From Singulisphaera acidiphila DSM 18658 (GTDB lineage Bacteria; Planctomycetota; Planctomycetia; Isosphaerales; Isosphaeraceae): DNA of 64,000 bases. The translations under genes were made by a program, and so were the position numbers. How positions within the stretch are numbered: the stretch's first letter is position 1; each line of letters starts with the position of its first letter. The DNA lies in contig NC_019892.1 in NCBI RefSeq assembly GCF_000242455.2, positions 1,674,001 to 1,738,000 on the forward strand, written 5' to 3'. Of this stretch, positions 37,790 to 46,683 are shown in pieces. Below the pieces are notes generated by a model that made no database searches, had not been told where the DNA came from, and worked only from the letters and a program-made list of their open reading frames with translations.

Positions 37790-39046
37790 CTAGGCGTCGC
37801 TGGGTCGGTAACGGCCGATCAGGAGGCTGGCGTTGTGCCCACCGAAGCCGAAACTATTGGACATGACCCGCTCGACCTTCACTTCGCGTGCGACGTTCGG
37901 AATGTAGTCGAGGTCGCAGCCCTCGCCCGGATTGTCAAGGTTGATCGTCGGAGGGAGCACATCCGTATGGATCGCCAGGGCTGACGCGATTAACTCGACC
38001 CCTCCTGAAGCGCCCAGGAGATGGCCCAGCTCACTCTTCGTGCTGGAGATTTGGAGCCGATCGACGTGGGAGCCGAAGACGCTCTTCATCGCCCGAGTCT
38101 CGGCCAGGTCACCCAGGCCGGTGCTCGTCCCGTGAGCATTGATATAATCAACACCGTCAGGAGAAACACGTGCGTCGTTGAGACAGAGGTTCATGGCGCG
38201 GGCTGCGCCTCGACCTTGCTCATCGGGGGCGGTGATGTGCGACCCGTCGGCCGACATGCCGTAACCGAGGACCTCGGCATAGATGCGCGCCCCACGGGCT
38301 CGCGCAACCTCCTCGCACTCGAGGAGCATGATCCCGGCCCCTTCGGACAGGACGAAGCCGTCCCGGTCGCGGTCGAACGGCCGGCTGGCGCGAGTCGGAT
38401 CCTCGTTCCGGGTGGACAAGGCACGCATCGAAGCGAACCCGCCCAAGCCCATGTGAGTGATCGCCGCTTCGCTCCCGCCGGTGATCATGACGTCGGCCAG
38501 GCCCGCCTGGATGAGCTTGAACGCGTCGCCGATGGCGTTGGCCGCCGACGCGCAGGCGGTCGCGATCGCCGTGTTCGGTCCGCAGAGACCCCAGCGGATC
38601 GAGACCTGGCCGCTGGCCGCGTTGACCATCAGCTTGGGGATCGTGAACGGGCTGATCCGGGACGGACCCTTCTCGCGCATGATCGAGTGCTGGGTCTCGA
38701 ACTCAGTGAGCCCGCCGATCCCCGATCCAATAATCACTCCGCAGGTGTGGGACGGATATCGCTCAAAATCGATCCCCGAGTCCTCGACGGCCGACATGCT
38801 GGCGGCCATCGCGAACTGCGCAAACCGATCCAAGTGACGCGCTTCCTTAACCCCAAACCGCGCAACGGGATCCCAGTCAGGAACCTGGCCGCCGAAGTGG
38901 ACCTTGAACTCGCTCGTATCAAAGAGGGACAGCGGTCCAACGCCGCTTTGGCCCGCACAGAGCGACGACCAGAATCGGTCCAGCGTGTCGCCCAGGGCCG
39001 TGACCACCCCCATGCCGGTGATGACGACTCGGCGTGACTTACCCAT
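37790..39046 (-). CDS. fabF: Beta-ketoacyl-ACP synthase II
   Basis: 418 residues from ATG 39046, one base after the acpP stop. The Cys-His-His triad is visible: TACASAANAIGD (Cys about 165), NAHGTST and KSELGHLLGASGG. VVITGMGVVTALG is at the start and NSFGFGGHNASL near the end. It extends acyl-ACP with malonyl-ACP in fatty-acid synthesis. It belongs to the plsX-fabD-fabG-acpP-fabF run. Confidence 0.98.
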   Translation of the reverse strand: MGKSRRVVITGMGVVTALGDTLDRFWSSLCAGQSGVGPLSLFDTSEFKVHFGGQVPDWDPVARFGVKEARHLDRFAQFAMAASMSAVEDSGIDFERYPSHTCGVIIGSGIGGLTEFETQHSIMREKGPSRISPFTIPKLMVNAASGQVSIRWGLCGPNTAIATACASAANAIGDAFKLIQAGLADVMITGGSEAAITHMGLGGFASMRALSTRNEDPTRASRPFDRDRDGFVLSEGAGIMLLECEEVARARGARIYAEVLGYGMSADGSHITAPDEQGRGAARAMNLCLNDARVSPDGVDYINAHGTSTGLGDLAETRAMKSVFGSHVDRLQISSTKSELGHLLGASGGVELIASALAIHTDVLPPTINLDNPGEGCDLDYIPNVAREVKVERVMSNSFGFGGHNASLLIGRYRPSDA

Positions 39047-39047
39047 A

Positions 39048-39281
39048 TTACTTCGTATGTTCCTCGATGTACGTGATCGCTTGACCGACGGTCTGAATCT
39101 TCTCGGCCTCTTCATCGGGGATGGTGATGTCGAACTCTTCTTCGAACTCCATCACCAGTTCCACGGTGTCGAGCGAGTCGGCACCCAGGTCGTTCACGAA
39201 TGAGGTTTCCCGGGTCACCTGGTCCTTGGCTACCCCCATCTGCTCGCTGACGATCTCGATCACGCGTTCTTCCACGGACAC
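39048..39281 (-). CDS. acpP: Acyl carrier protein
   Basis: 77 residues with a GTG start at 39281 and an ideal AGGAGG (39290-39295 complement) 8 bases upstream. The phosphopantetheine site is the Ser in [13 protein letters not shown]. Length and acidity fit a standard ACP. It carries growing acyl chains between FabD, FabF and FabG and is translated just ahead of fabF. Confidence 0.98.
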   Translation of the reverse strand: MSVEERVIEIVSEQMGVAKDQVTRETSFVNDLGADSLDTVELVMEFEEEFDITIPDEEAEKIQTVGQAITYIEEHTK

Positions 39282-39646
39282 GGGCGAACCTCCTGATTTC
39301 TGGTCTAAGCTTTCAAGACGGGTCCGGTTGCACCACTAGGCATGACGGTTCGCGTTCGGGCACCGAGGCGTATCGTCGGCGTGGCGTTTTTAAGAGAACC
39401 CCCGACCGGATCGCGGCGGCGGAAACCGCCGGGACGTGTCGAGAGCATCCTCAGAGTTATCGGTCGTAAAGAGCCTCGGCTTCGAACTTCCGGGCCGTGG
39501 ATCCTGTAAAACGTCTCAAGTTAACAATCCCCGGCCGCAATGTCTACGGAAGGATCGGCCTGAGTCAACTCCTCGCCGATTTGCGTCGTCGCTCGATTGG
39601 GGGCCGGAGCGCACTTCCCCGGCCTCCCCTCCTCTTCGTCGCTGGG
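39282..39646. other. Gap between fabG and acpP
   Basis: 365 bases with no gene on either strand that I can support. It contains the acpP ribosome-binding site. A separate promoter for acpP-fabF may be here, since such genes are often expressed more strongly than their neighbours; I cannot point to it. Confidence 0.4.
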
Positions 39647-40420
39647 TCAGGCCGTCATGCCGCCGTCAACGGCGATGACCTGGCCGGTCAGGTAGCCTGC
39701 GCCGGCTCCGGCAAGATAGCATGCCAGATCGGCAATGTCATCGGGTGTCCCAAGTCTTCGAAGCGGGACGCGGTCTTTGACCTCGCTCTTGATCTTATCG
39801 GGGAGGGCGTCCGTCATGTCGGTCGTGATGAACCCGGGGGCGATCACGTTGACGGTGATGTTACGGGGGGCCAACTCGCGGGCGATCGTTCGGCTGAACC
39901 CGATGACCCCTGCTTTGCTCGCCGAATAGTTGGCCTGGCCCGGGTTCCCCATCAGCCCGGAGACGCTGCTGATGTTGATGATCCGGCCGTAGCGGCCGCG
40001 CATCATGATGGCGCCGACGGCCCTTGAGAAGAGAAACGTCCCCTTCAAGTTGGTGTCGATGACATCATCCCAGGCGTCGTCCTCCATCCGGAGAACCAGG
40101 CCGTCGCGGGTAATCCCGGCGTTATTCACCAGGACATGAATCTTGCCGAATTTCGCTTCGACTTCTTCGACGACCCGGTTGACGTCGGCGGAGTCGGCGA
40201 CGTTGGCGGCATAGCCCTCGGCGGTTCCCCCGGCGTCTCGGATTGTCTTGAGGGTCTCTTCGAGGCCCTCCACTGTCCGCGCGACGCCCGCAACGCTGGC
40301 ACCGCAGGCCGCGAGACGAGTCGCGATCGCTCGGCCGATCCCGCGGGAGGCTCCCGTCACCAGCGCCACCTGACCGCTCAAATCGACTCGACATCCTGAA
40401 GGCGTATCGCCGCTGGCCAT
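39647..40420 (-). CDS. fabG: 3-oxoacyl-ACP reductase
   Basis: 257 residues from ATG 40420 (GGAAG 6 bases upstream); ATGs at 40432 and 40438 are alternatives. NADPH motif VTGASRGIGRAIA, LVNNAGITRDGL, active site Ser in INISSVSG and Tyr/Lys in ANYSASKAGVIGFS, and a C-terminal APGFITTDMTDALP followed by VIAVDGGMTA are classical FabG. It reduces 3-oxoacyl-ACP. The intact YxxxK contrasts with the SDR at 31343. Confidence 0.97.
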   Translation of the reverse strand: MASGDTPSGCRVDLSGQVALVTGASRGIGRAIATRLAACGASVAGVARTVEGLEETLKTIRDAGGTAEGYAANVADSADVNRVVEEVEAKFGKIHVLVNNAGITRDGLVLRMEDDAWDDVIDTNLKGTFLFSRAVGAIMMRGRYGRIINISSVSGLMGNPGQANYSASKAGVIGFSRTIARELAPRNITVNVIAPGFITTDMTDALPDKIKSEVKDRVPLRRLGTPDDIADLACYLAGAGAGYLTGQVIAVDGGMTA

Positions 40421-40591
40421 AGTCGCTTCCATCCTCATGCGGGGATCAAATTCGCCGAAAACCTCGCCGTGGCGGGACGTTGAGAATCGTTATAATCCTG
40501 GCTGACTTGCCCCCACAACCCCAATCTCTCTCGTAGCGAACTGCCAGGGGACCGGGAGGAGGGATGGCAAGGATTCGTAGGGCGGAATCGA

Positions 40592-41503
40592 TCAACGGGC
40601 CGGGATGCTCGTGCAGCCTGTCTTGCGATCGATCCGCTTCAAGAGGCCGGTCAGGACGCGTCCGGGCCCTACCTCGTAAAACGTGTCGAAGCCGTCGGCC
40701 ATCATCCGCCGCATCGAGTCTTCCCAGCGGACCCCGCCGACCACCTGGGCGACCAGGGTCCGCCGAAGGTCGGCGGGATCGGAGTGGGCCGACGCATCGA
40801 CATTTGAGTAGACCGGGATTCGCGGCGGGCTGATTGACGCGGTGGCCAGGACCTCGCTGAGCCGGTCGTCGGCCGGTTTCATGAGGTCCGAGTGAAAGGC
40901 TCCTGCAACTTTCAGGGGGATCACGCGGGAGGCGCCGAGCTCCGAGGCGATCGGTTCGAGCTGGGCCAGCGCGGAGGTCTCTCCGGACACGACGATATTG
41001 CCGGGACCGAGCAGGTTGGCTTTCCAGAGCCGGCCGTGCGCGGCGACCCGGCGACAAAGTTCGTCGATCGCCGATTCGTCGAGCCCGAGGACGCTGGTCA
41101 TTCCGCTCGGGGTGGCCAGGGCGGCCGCTTGCATCGCCTGGCCTCGGGCCCGGACCACCTTCAGCCCTGTCTCGAAATCGAGTGAGCCCGCGAAGACGAG
41201 GGCGGTGTATTCACCGAGGCTGAGCCCCGCCGCCCCCTGGCAATTCTCGACGACGTCGGGCTGGCTCAGTTTCAAGCCTTCCAGCGCCGCGAGGCTGGCC
41301 ACGAAGATCGCCGGCTGGCTGACGTCGGTTGATTCGAGGGCTTCGGCCGGGCCATCGAAGCAGACCTTCCGGAGGTCGAAGCCAAGGATCTCGGCCGCAC
41401 GGTCGAACAGGGCACGAGCCGCCGGCAGCTCGTTGTCGAGCTCGCGGCCCATGCCGACCGTCTGCGCTCCTTGGCCGGGGAAGAGGAAGGCAATCTTGGG
41501 CAT
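40592..41503 (-). CDS. fabD: Malonyl-CoA:ACP transacylase
   Basis: 303 residues. FLFPGQGAQTVGMG at the start, the nucleophile Ser in AGLSLGEYTAL (about 95), the His in GAFHSDLM and the C-terminal FYEVGPGRVLTGLLKRI are all present. It loads malonyl onto ACP. It lies between plsX and fabG, in the usual order. Confidence 0.98.
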   Translation of the reverse strand: MPKIAFLFPGQGAQTVGMGRELDNELPAARALFDRAAEILGFDLRKVCFDGPAEALESTDVSQPAIFVASLAALEGLKLSQPDVVENCQGAAGLSLGEYTALVFAGSLDFETGLKVVRARGQAMQAAALATPSGMTSVLGLDESAIDELCRRVAAHGRLWKANLLGPGNIVVSGETSALAQLEPIASELGASRVIPLKVAGAFHSDLMKPADDRLSEVLATASISPPRIPVYSNVDASAHSDPADLRRTLVAQVVGGVRWEDSMRRMMADGFDTFYEVGPGRVLTGLLKRIDRKTGCTSIPAR

Positions 41504-41629
41504 CGGGTCGTTCTACCTTGAGTTCGAGAGCATCCGCGTGGAAATCCTTCTCCGGAGGAATTAAAAAAAAGGGGGGAACCCAGGACTCCTGAACGTCGCG
41601 AGCGGCCGTGCCCCGTCGACGAGCTGGCC

Positions 41630-42655
41630 TCAAGATTCGGCGATATGGCCGGCGGCGATCTGCTCGACGATCAACGCGTTGAGCTTGTCGTCGGCCATCG
41701 TGCTCGCGACCCGAATCGCGTTCTTGATCGCGCGATCGCCGGACGCGCCGTGGCAGATGATGCAGGCCCCGCGAATTCCGAGGAGGGGAGCACCGCCAAA
41801 TTCCTGGTATTCGAACCGCGACTTGAGTGCGCTGAGTCCGCTGGCCATCGCCTGGCCGGACTCGGCGGGCACGACACTCATGAGGCGGGCCATTTCCTGC
41901 TTGAGGGTCGCGAACAGGAAGTCGACGGCCCCTTCGCCAGCTTTGAGCAAGACGTTGCCGACGAACCCTTCGCAGACCACCACGTGGGCATGGCCCTCGT
42001 AGATGTCTCGGCCTTCAACGTTGCCGATGAACCGATGAGCCAGCGGGCTCTTCTGGTAGATCGCGCGGGTCGACTTGGTGAGATCGGTTCCCTTGTCGTC
42101 CTCGGTCCCGACATTCAGCAAGCCGATCTTGGGTTCGGAGACCCCGAGGATCGTCTCGGCGTAAATCGAGCCCATGACGCCGTACTGGTAGAGGTCTTCG
42201 GCCTTGGCGTTCATGTTGGCGCCGACGTCGATGAGGACGATCGGGCCCTGGTGCGAAGGGAAGATCGCGGCGATACCCGGACGGCGGACGCCCGGCAGGA
42301 ACATCTTGTTGTTGAACAAAGCCGAGCCGACCATGGCTCCGGTGTTGCCGGCAGAGACCACGGCCTTGACATCGCCGGTGGCCATGAGGCCCCAGCACTT
42401 TGAGATCGAGTTATCACGCTTCTTCCGGAGCGCTTCGACGGGCTTCTCTTCCATGCCGACGACTTGGCTGGCGTGGACAATCGGTAAGCGGTCGAGGTCC
42501 GCCTGGGGCGCTTTGGCCAGTTCGGCCTCGATCCGATCGCGGTCGCCGACGAGAACGACGGTCAAGCCCGGCTGATCGTGGACGGCTTCAACGGCGCCGG
42601 CGACGATCGGTCCGGGGGCATGATCGCCCCCCATCGCGTCCAGGGCAATCCGCAT
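41630..42655 (-). CDS. plsX: Phosphate acyltransferase PlsX
   Basis: 341 residues. IALDAMGGDHAPGPIV at the start, VSAGNTGAMVG, DVGANMNAKAEDLYQYG, LLNVGTEDDKG and CEGFVGNVLLKAGEG are family motifs. It makes acyl-phosphate from acyl-ACP for phospholipid synthesis. It is the first gene of the fab run; the rpmF (bL32) gene that often precedes plsX in other bacteria is not here. A promoter and a nested hairpin lie upstream. Confidence 0.98.
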   Translation of the reverse strand: MRIALDAMGGDHAPGPIVAGAVEAVHDQPGLTVVLVGDRDRIEAELAKAPQADLDRLPIVHASQVVGMEEKPVEALRKKRDNSISKCWGLMATGDVKAVVSAGNTGAMVGSALFNNKMFLPGVRRPGIAAIFPSHQGPIVLIDVGANMNAKAEDLYQYGVMGSIYAETILGVSEPKIGLLNVGTEDDKGTDLTKSTRAIYQKSPLAHRFIGNVEGRDIYEGHAHVVVCEGFVGNVLLKAGEGAVDFLFATLKQEMARLMSVVPAESGQAMASGLSALKSRFEYQEFGGAPLLGIRGACIICHGASGDRAIKNAIRVASTMADDKLNALIVEQIAAGHIAES

Positions 42656-42700
42656 GCGGGGATCTCCGAGGCGGAAACGAGAGAAATATCAAGACAAGAT

Positions 42701-42743
42701 CGGGATGCCGAGAGATGGGTAGAGGCCCATCCTCCGCATCCCG
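42701..42743 (-). promoter_or_regulatory. Nested hairpin in the plsX leader
   Basis: Outer stem CGGGATGC (42701-42708) with GCATCCCG (42736-42743); inner stem GATGGG (42714-42719) with CCCATC (42726-42731). It lies 46 bases before the plsX start in the untranslated leader. A regulatory structure or attenuator is inferred; there is no clear T run after it on the minus strand. Confidence 0.5.
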
Positions 42744-42883
42744 AAACAATCGCCACAAGGCGTGCTGACGTCCTTGGGGAGATTTCTTCCCAATCGTACC
42801 GAGGTTTGGTCCGGCTCGGGAAGCCCCCTCGGATTCGGCCCCAATCCGATGTTCATCATATCAGTTGAGGCCGGGCGCGAAGT

Positions 42884-42913
42884 ATCCTAGAGCATCCACT
42901 TAAAAGCTGTCAA
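42884..42913 (-). promoter_or_regulatory. Sigma70-like promoter for the plsX-fab run
   Basis: On the minus strand a perfect TTGACA (42908-42913) is followed after 18 bases by TAGGAT (42884-42889). It would give a leader of about 220 bases ahead of plsX, including the nested hairpin. Confidence 0.5.
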
Positions 42914-43328
42914 GCGCCCTCCGACACTTCGACTCCCTTCACCCCTCATCCCCAACGGTCACTGAATTCCGCAGGCACGCGTCCCTGGGGCCTTTGGGTT
43001 CCCATTGCGGGTTCGACCTGGAGGCGAGGTTTGAGCCTGACGGTATGGCTCCACGGCTGTCGGGATTGGCGCCTCACCATTTTTCAAGAAAGAAACGCAA
43101 CCGGGGGCTCGGACAGCTATTTCACGAGGGACGTGGGCAGGGTGTTGGCGCGGGGGCTGTTCGATCATACGATGCCAGTTGGATCGTTTCGATGGTGAGA
43201 GCAAGGTCCGGGACCCTTGGGCGACGTCCGCCAAGGCCTCCTTATTTTTCCGGCTCGACCTTCCCGCCCCTTGCCGTTTGCCTCGACTCGTGCCCCCATC
43301 TCTCGAGTCTTCGCGAAAGGACCGCCAC
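42914..43328. other. Intergenic region between divergent genes
   Basis: About 415 bases upstream of the 43329 gene. The plus-strand frame reaches back to 43179 but has no coding character there. AAAGGA at 43315-43320 is the ribosome-binding site of the downstream gene. Nothing else seen. Confidence 0.4.
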
Positions 43329-45611
43329 GTGCGACGAATTCCGATCGGTCTGCGCCTCCTCCAGTGGTCGTGCGGCGTCTTGACCCTCACCGTGGGCCTC
43401 TCGACGACGCTGGAAGCGCAGACGGGATCGGCCAAGAAAGCGGTGGCTGCGCCTACGCCCGATACCAGCCCCCTTGCGCGATACGCGCCGCGCGACAACC
43501 TCTTCCTGTACGCGGAATTCGCCGGACTTGATGCCCACCAGGACGCCTGGCAGAAGACGGCGGCCTACAAGATGCTCCACGAGACCACGCTGGGGGCGAT
43601 GCTCGAAGACGTCAGCGCCCAGATTGTCGAGCGGCTGCTGAGCAGCCGCCCCGACCGCCGCGTCACGGGAAGCGAAGTCGTCAAGCTGGTCGAGAATCTC
43701 GCCCAGTCAGGGTTCGTGGCCGCAGTGGCAGGGATCCCCGAGCACCCCGCGAAGTGGGGGTCGGTCTTGGTGCTCCGAGGCGCGGCTCGCAAGGAACTTC
43801 GTCCGATCACAGGCAGGCTCCTGGTCATGCTGGGAGGCACGGGCACCAAGCCCCAAGTCTCCAAACGGAGCACCGGGCGACAGGTCGTGGTCATGGCCGG
43901 GCCCCAGCCTGGCTCGAACTGGGCCTGGTGGGTCGAGAAGGATGACGTCGTCATCGCGCTGAACGGGCCCGAGACCGCCGATGTGATCGGCGAGATCCTC
44001 GACGGCAAGCGGCCCAACGCGATCGAGCATCCCGCCCGAGTCGAGCTGGAAAAGCCCGAAGCGGGAATGGAGCCGGTCGGTCTGGCCTTCGTCGACACCG
44101 CCGCCTGGAATCAGCCGCAGTCGGCGGCCAGCCTTTTCTTCGAGAAGATGCAGGTTCGCGGGGTCGACCGGGTTGACTACCGTTGGGGACTCGCGGGCGA
44201 CGCGCTCATGAACGTGGCTCGGATCAAGGCCAAGGCCCCTCGGCAGGGATTGCTTGCGCTGTTCGATCAGCCGACCTTCGACAAGGCGTCGCTGTTGACC
44301 ATGCCCGACGGGATCAGCACGTTCACCGCACTCTCGATGAAGCCGGCGAACGTGTACACGACCTTGTCGAGTGTCACCAAAGCCGTGAACCCCGCGCTCG
44401 GTGGGACCTTCGATAAGATCGAGGAAGTGATTCAGACGAAGTCGCGGTTGCAGCTTCGGAAGGATCTCCTCGCACACCTTGGTCCGAAGGTCCTCTTCTA
44501 TCTCGCGCCCGCCGCCCCGGTGGCAGCTGTCAAGCCCACGGCGGCCGAGGCGACCAAAGGGGGATTGAACCCGATGGCGTTGGTCTTCGGCAACACGCCC
44601 ATCCCCAGGTTCGTCCTGATGTTCGAGTTCGATAACAAGGAGCCGGTCGAACGCGCTCTTGATGCGCTGATGATCGAGGCGAACAAAGAGATTCGGAACC
44701 GGGTCCAGGAAGCGGCGGCGTCTGCGGCGGCTGCCGCACCTGCACCCGCATCAGCACCGGGTGGAGCGGACGCGAGCGGTGAGCCAGGCGAGGGTGGAGC
44801 GCGACGGCGTCGTCCCGAGTCGCTCCCGACCCCGGAGTTCAAGATGATGCCGGGCCAGGTGAAGTCGTTCGTGCTCAACGTGCCGAGCGAGCTTGGGAAG
44901 TTGCCGGCCGGACTGCGGCCGACCATTCGCCTGGGGGCGAAACACCTGGTGATCGCGTCCTCGCCCGAGGTGGCGCGCCAGGCGCTCGAGATCAAGAAGG
45001 ACGCCGCCTGGATCCCCACCGACGAAACGGCCGTGGCCTTTGAGCAGGTTCCGGCGGATTTGATCTACCTGCATCTCGATGACCCGAGAGAGCAGCTCCC
45101 CGCGATGCTGGCGAGTCTCCCCGGCGAGTTGCAGAAGCGGATCAATCAGATGATCATGCTCAATCCGCCCAAGCCCGTCGCGGGAGCGGCCGGTCCTGGC
45201 GCGGTGGCCCCTACCGAGGCTTCCGCACCTCCCCCCGTGGGCCAGCTCCCCGGCGCCCCTGGGGCGCAGCCGGGGGCCCCGGGAACTCCCGGCGCTCCTG
45301 ATGGGGCGGCGAAGACCATGAGCACCCCGTTGATTCTCCGGATCGACCCGGCGAAGCTGCCTTCGGAGGCCGCCTTGAAAGCCCTGATGTTTCCGGCGAC
45401 GGTCGCGGTTGCCGTCGATGATCAAGAGGTGCGTTTCATTAGCCGGCAGGCCTTCCCGAACCTGATCTCTCCGGAAACGCCGATCGACCGACTCTTCCGG
45501 ATGATGGGCGGCCGCATGGTTCCGAACATGGCGGCCTCGGCCGGGGTCAACCTGCCCGCGCCGCCGGGCGCTGGGCCAGGCGCCACGCCTTCCCCTGCTC
45601 CCGGCCGCTAG
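43329..45611 (+). CDS. Large secreted protein of unknown function
   Basis: 760 residues with a GTG start at 43329 and AAAGGA 8 bases upstream. A signal peptide covers residues 1-33 (ends TTLEAQT). The body (residues 45-690) begins YAPRDNLFLYAEFAGLDAH and has the feel of DUF3352-type planctomycete proteins that assess each residue stretch as repeated alpha/beta units, but I cannot assign a family. Two low-complexity linkers are visible: an Ala/Pro/Gly-rich one near 460-495 and a Pro/Gly-rich one near 615-660; the C-terminus is also Pro/Gly/Ala-rich. Probably periplasmic or surface-located. Function unknown. Confidence 0.8.
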   Translation: MRRIPIGLRLLQWSCGVLTLTVGLSTTLEAQTGSAKKAVAAPTPDTSPLARYAPRDNLFLYAEFAGLDAHQDAWQKTAAYKMLHETTLGAMLEDVSAQIVERLLSSRPDRRVTGSEVVKLVENLAQSGFVAAVAGIPEHPAKWGSVLVLRGAARKELRPITGRLLVMLGGTGTKPQVSKRSTGRQVVVMAGPQPGSNWAWWVEKDDVVIALNGPETADVIGEILDGKRPNAIEHPARVELEKPEAGMEPVGLAFVDTAAWNQPQSAASLFFEKMQVRGVDRVDYRWGLAGDALMNVARIKAKAPRQGLLALFDQPTFDKASLLTMPDGISTFTALSMKPANVYTTLSSVTKAVNPALGGTFDKIEEVIQTKSRLQLRKDLLAHLGPKVLFYLAPAAPVAAVKPTAAEATKGGLNPMALVFGNTPIPRFVLMFEFDNKEPVERALDALMIEANKEIRNRVQEAAASAAAAAPAPASAPGGADASGEPGEGGARRRRPESLPTPEFKMMPGQVKSFVLNVPSELGKLPAGLRPTIRLGAKHLVIASSPEVARQALEIKKDAAWIPTDETAVAFEQVPADLIYLHLDDPREQLPAMLASLPGELQKRINQMIMLNPPKPVAGAAGPGAVAPTEASAPPPVGQLPGAPGAQPGAPGTPGAPDGAAKTMSTPLILRIDPAKLPSEAALKALMFPATVAVAVDDQEVRFISRQAFPNLISPETPIDRLFRMMGGRMVPNMAASAGVNLPAPPGAGPGATPSPAPGR

Positions 45612-45904
45612 ATTCCCGGTCGGCTCCTGAGTGGCTGACCGTGGGACTGGAATTCGGTTAGGAATTTCGATGCGGTGGCATTCTTCGGAAATCGGCGCGG
45701 TGAAATCGCTCCAAGCTGGAGTCCGCCACGATGGTTCGCACACGACCCTTTTTTTCTGTGTGATCGGCCGTCGAACGTGGGCGGACACCGGCCCGGGCGA
45801 TTGCGCCTCGCCTTTTTTGGACCACCGGCAAGCCCGGTGGAAAGTGAACTCAGGATGAGATGTTTACGCCTTTCTTAAGGCTCTGTCCTGTTGGAGGCCA
45901 TTCG
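45612..45904. other. Intergenic region
   Basis: About 290 bases with a hairpin CCACCGG-CAAGC-CCGGTGG near 45823-45841. No gene seen. Confidence 0.4.
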
Positions 45905-46348
45905 ATGGAATTCGTCCACGAAGTGACAGCCTACCTCGAAAACAAGCCTGGCCGGCTGGCCAAGATCTGTTCGGCGATGGCCCACGAGAAGCTCGACATC
46001 AAGGCGCTCTCGGTCATGGACAAGTCCGAGCGGAGCGTTTTTCGGTTTGTGACCGACAACCTGGAATCGACCCGGAAGGTGCTGACCTCCCTTGGCGTCG
46101 AGTTCACGAGCGCCGAAGTCCTTGCCGTCACCATGGACAATCAACCAGGCGCCCTCGCTCGAATTCTCGAGCGGCTTGCGGAGGAGCACATCAACGTCGA
46201 ATATGCCTACGCGTCGAGTGCGACGCCGGGCAAGTCCGTCGGGATTTTTCAGACGTCGAACTCGAAGCGAGCCTTGCAGGTGCTCAACGAGCCGTCAACC
46301 AACGGGGCCGCTCGGGCGGGAGGTCGTAGGCCTCTGCACACCCGCTGA
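45905..46348 (+). CDS. Tandem ACT-domain protein
   Basis: 147 residues, ATG 45905 with GGAGG about 10 bases upstream. Two ACT domains: residues 4-70 (VTAYLENKPGRLAKICSAMA) and 72-135 (AVTMDNQPGALARILERLAE, INVEYAYASS). The NxPGxL loops are the usual small-molecule (often amino acid) sites. Stand-alone pairs of this type are cytosolic regulators; the ligand is unknown. The last 15 residues are not conserved. Confidence 0.88.
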   Translation: MEFVHEVTAYLENKPGRLAKICSAMAHEKLDIKALSVMDKSERSVFRFVTDNLESTRKVLTSLGVEFTSAEVLAVTMDNQPGALARILERLAEEHINVEYAYASSATPGKSVGIFQTSNSKRALQVLNEPSTNGAARAGGRRPLHTR

Positions 46349-46683
46349 GCAGTGGTCCGCCTCAACAACGCCTGAGGGCGGTTGACGACGACTCCGGGAT
46401 CGCTCTGGGCCCGCGCCCAAGCGGTCTCGTGGAGAATTTTGGGCTGAAACCGTGGGTAAGTCGGTGGCTCCTCGTGTAGGGTCGACATCAGCCTGCCACC
46501 ACCTCGAGAATGGGCAGGCTGAGCCGACTCGCTCAAGATTGCCATGGCCGCGTCGTTCGACCCGAGACTCATTGCTTTTCGGATGGGTTCGTGCCGGATG
46601 AATCGCTTCGTCCCGTTGGCACGGCCACCGCGCTAATTGACAGCGGGGCCTCGCTCGCTTTAGCCTTGAGCCGTGAAGGCGAA
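46349..46683. other. Intergenic region
   Basis: About 335 bases; the rsgA frame extends back to 46510 but without conserved sequence. No structure recognised. Confidence 0.4.

Noticed and set aside
41560..41577. Run of A followed by run of G as a frameshift signal
   Set aside because: It lies between fabD and plsX and outside any coding frame.
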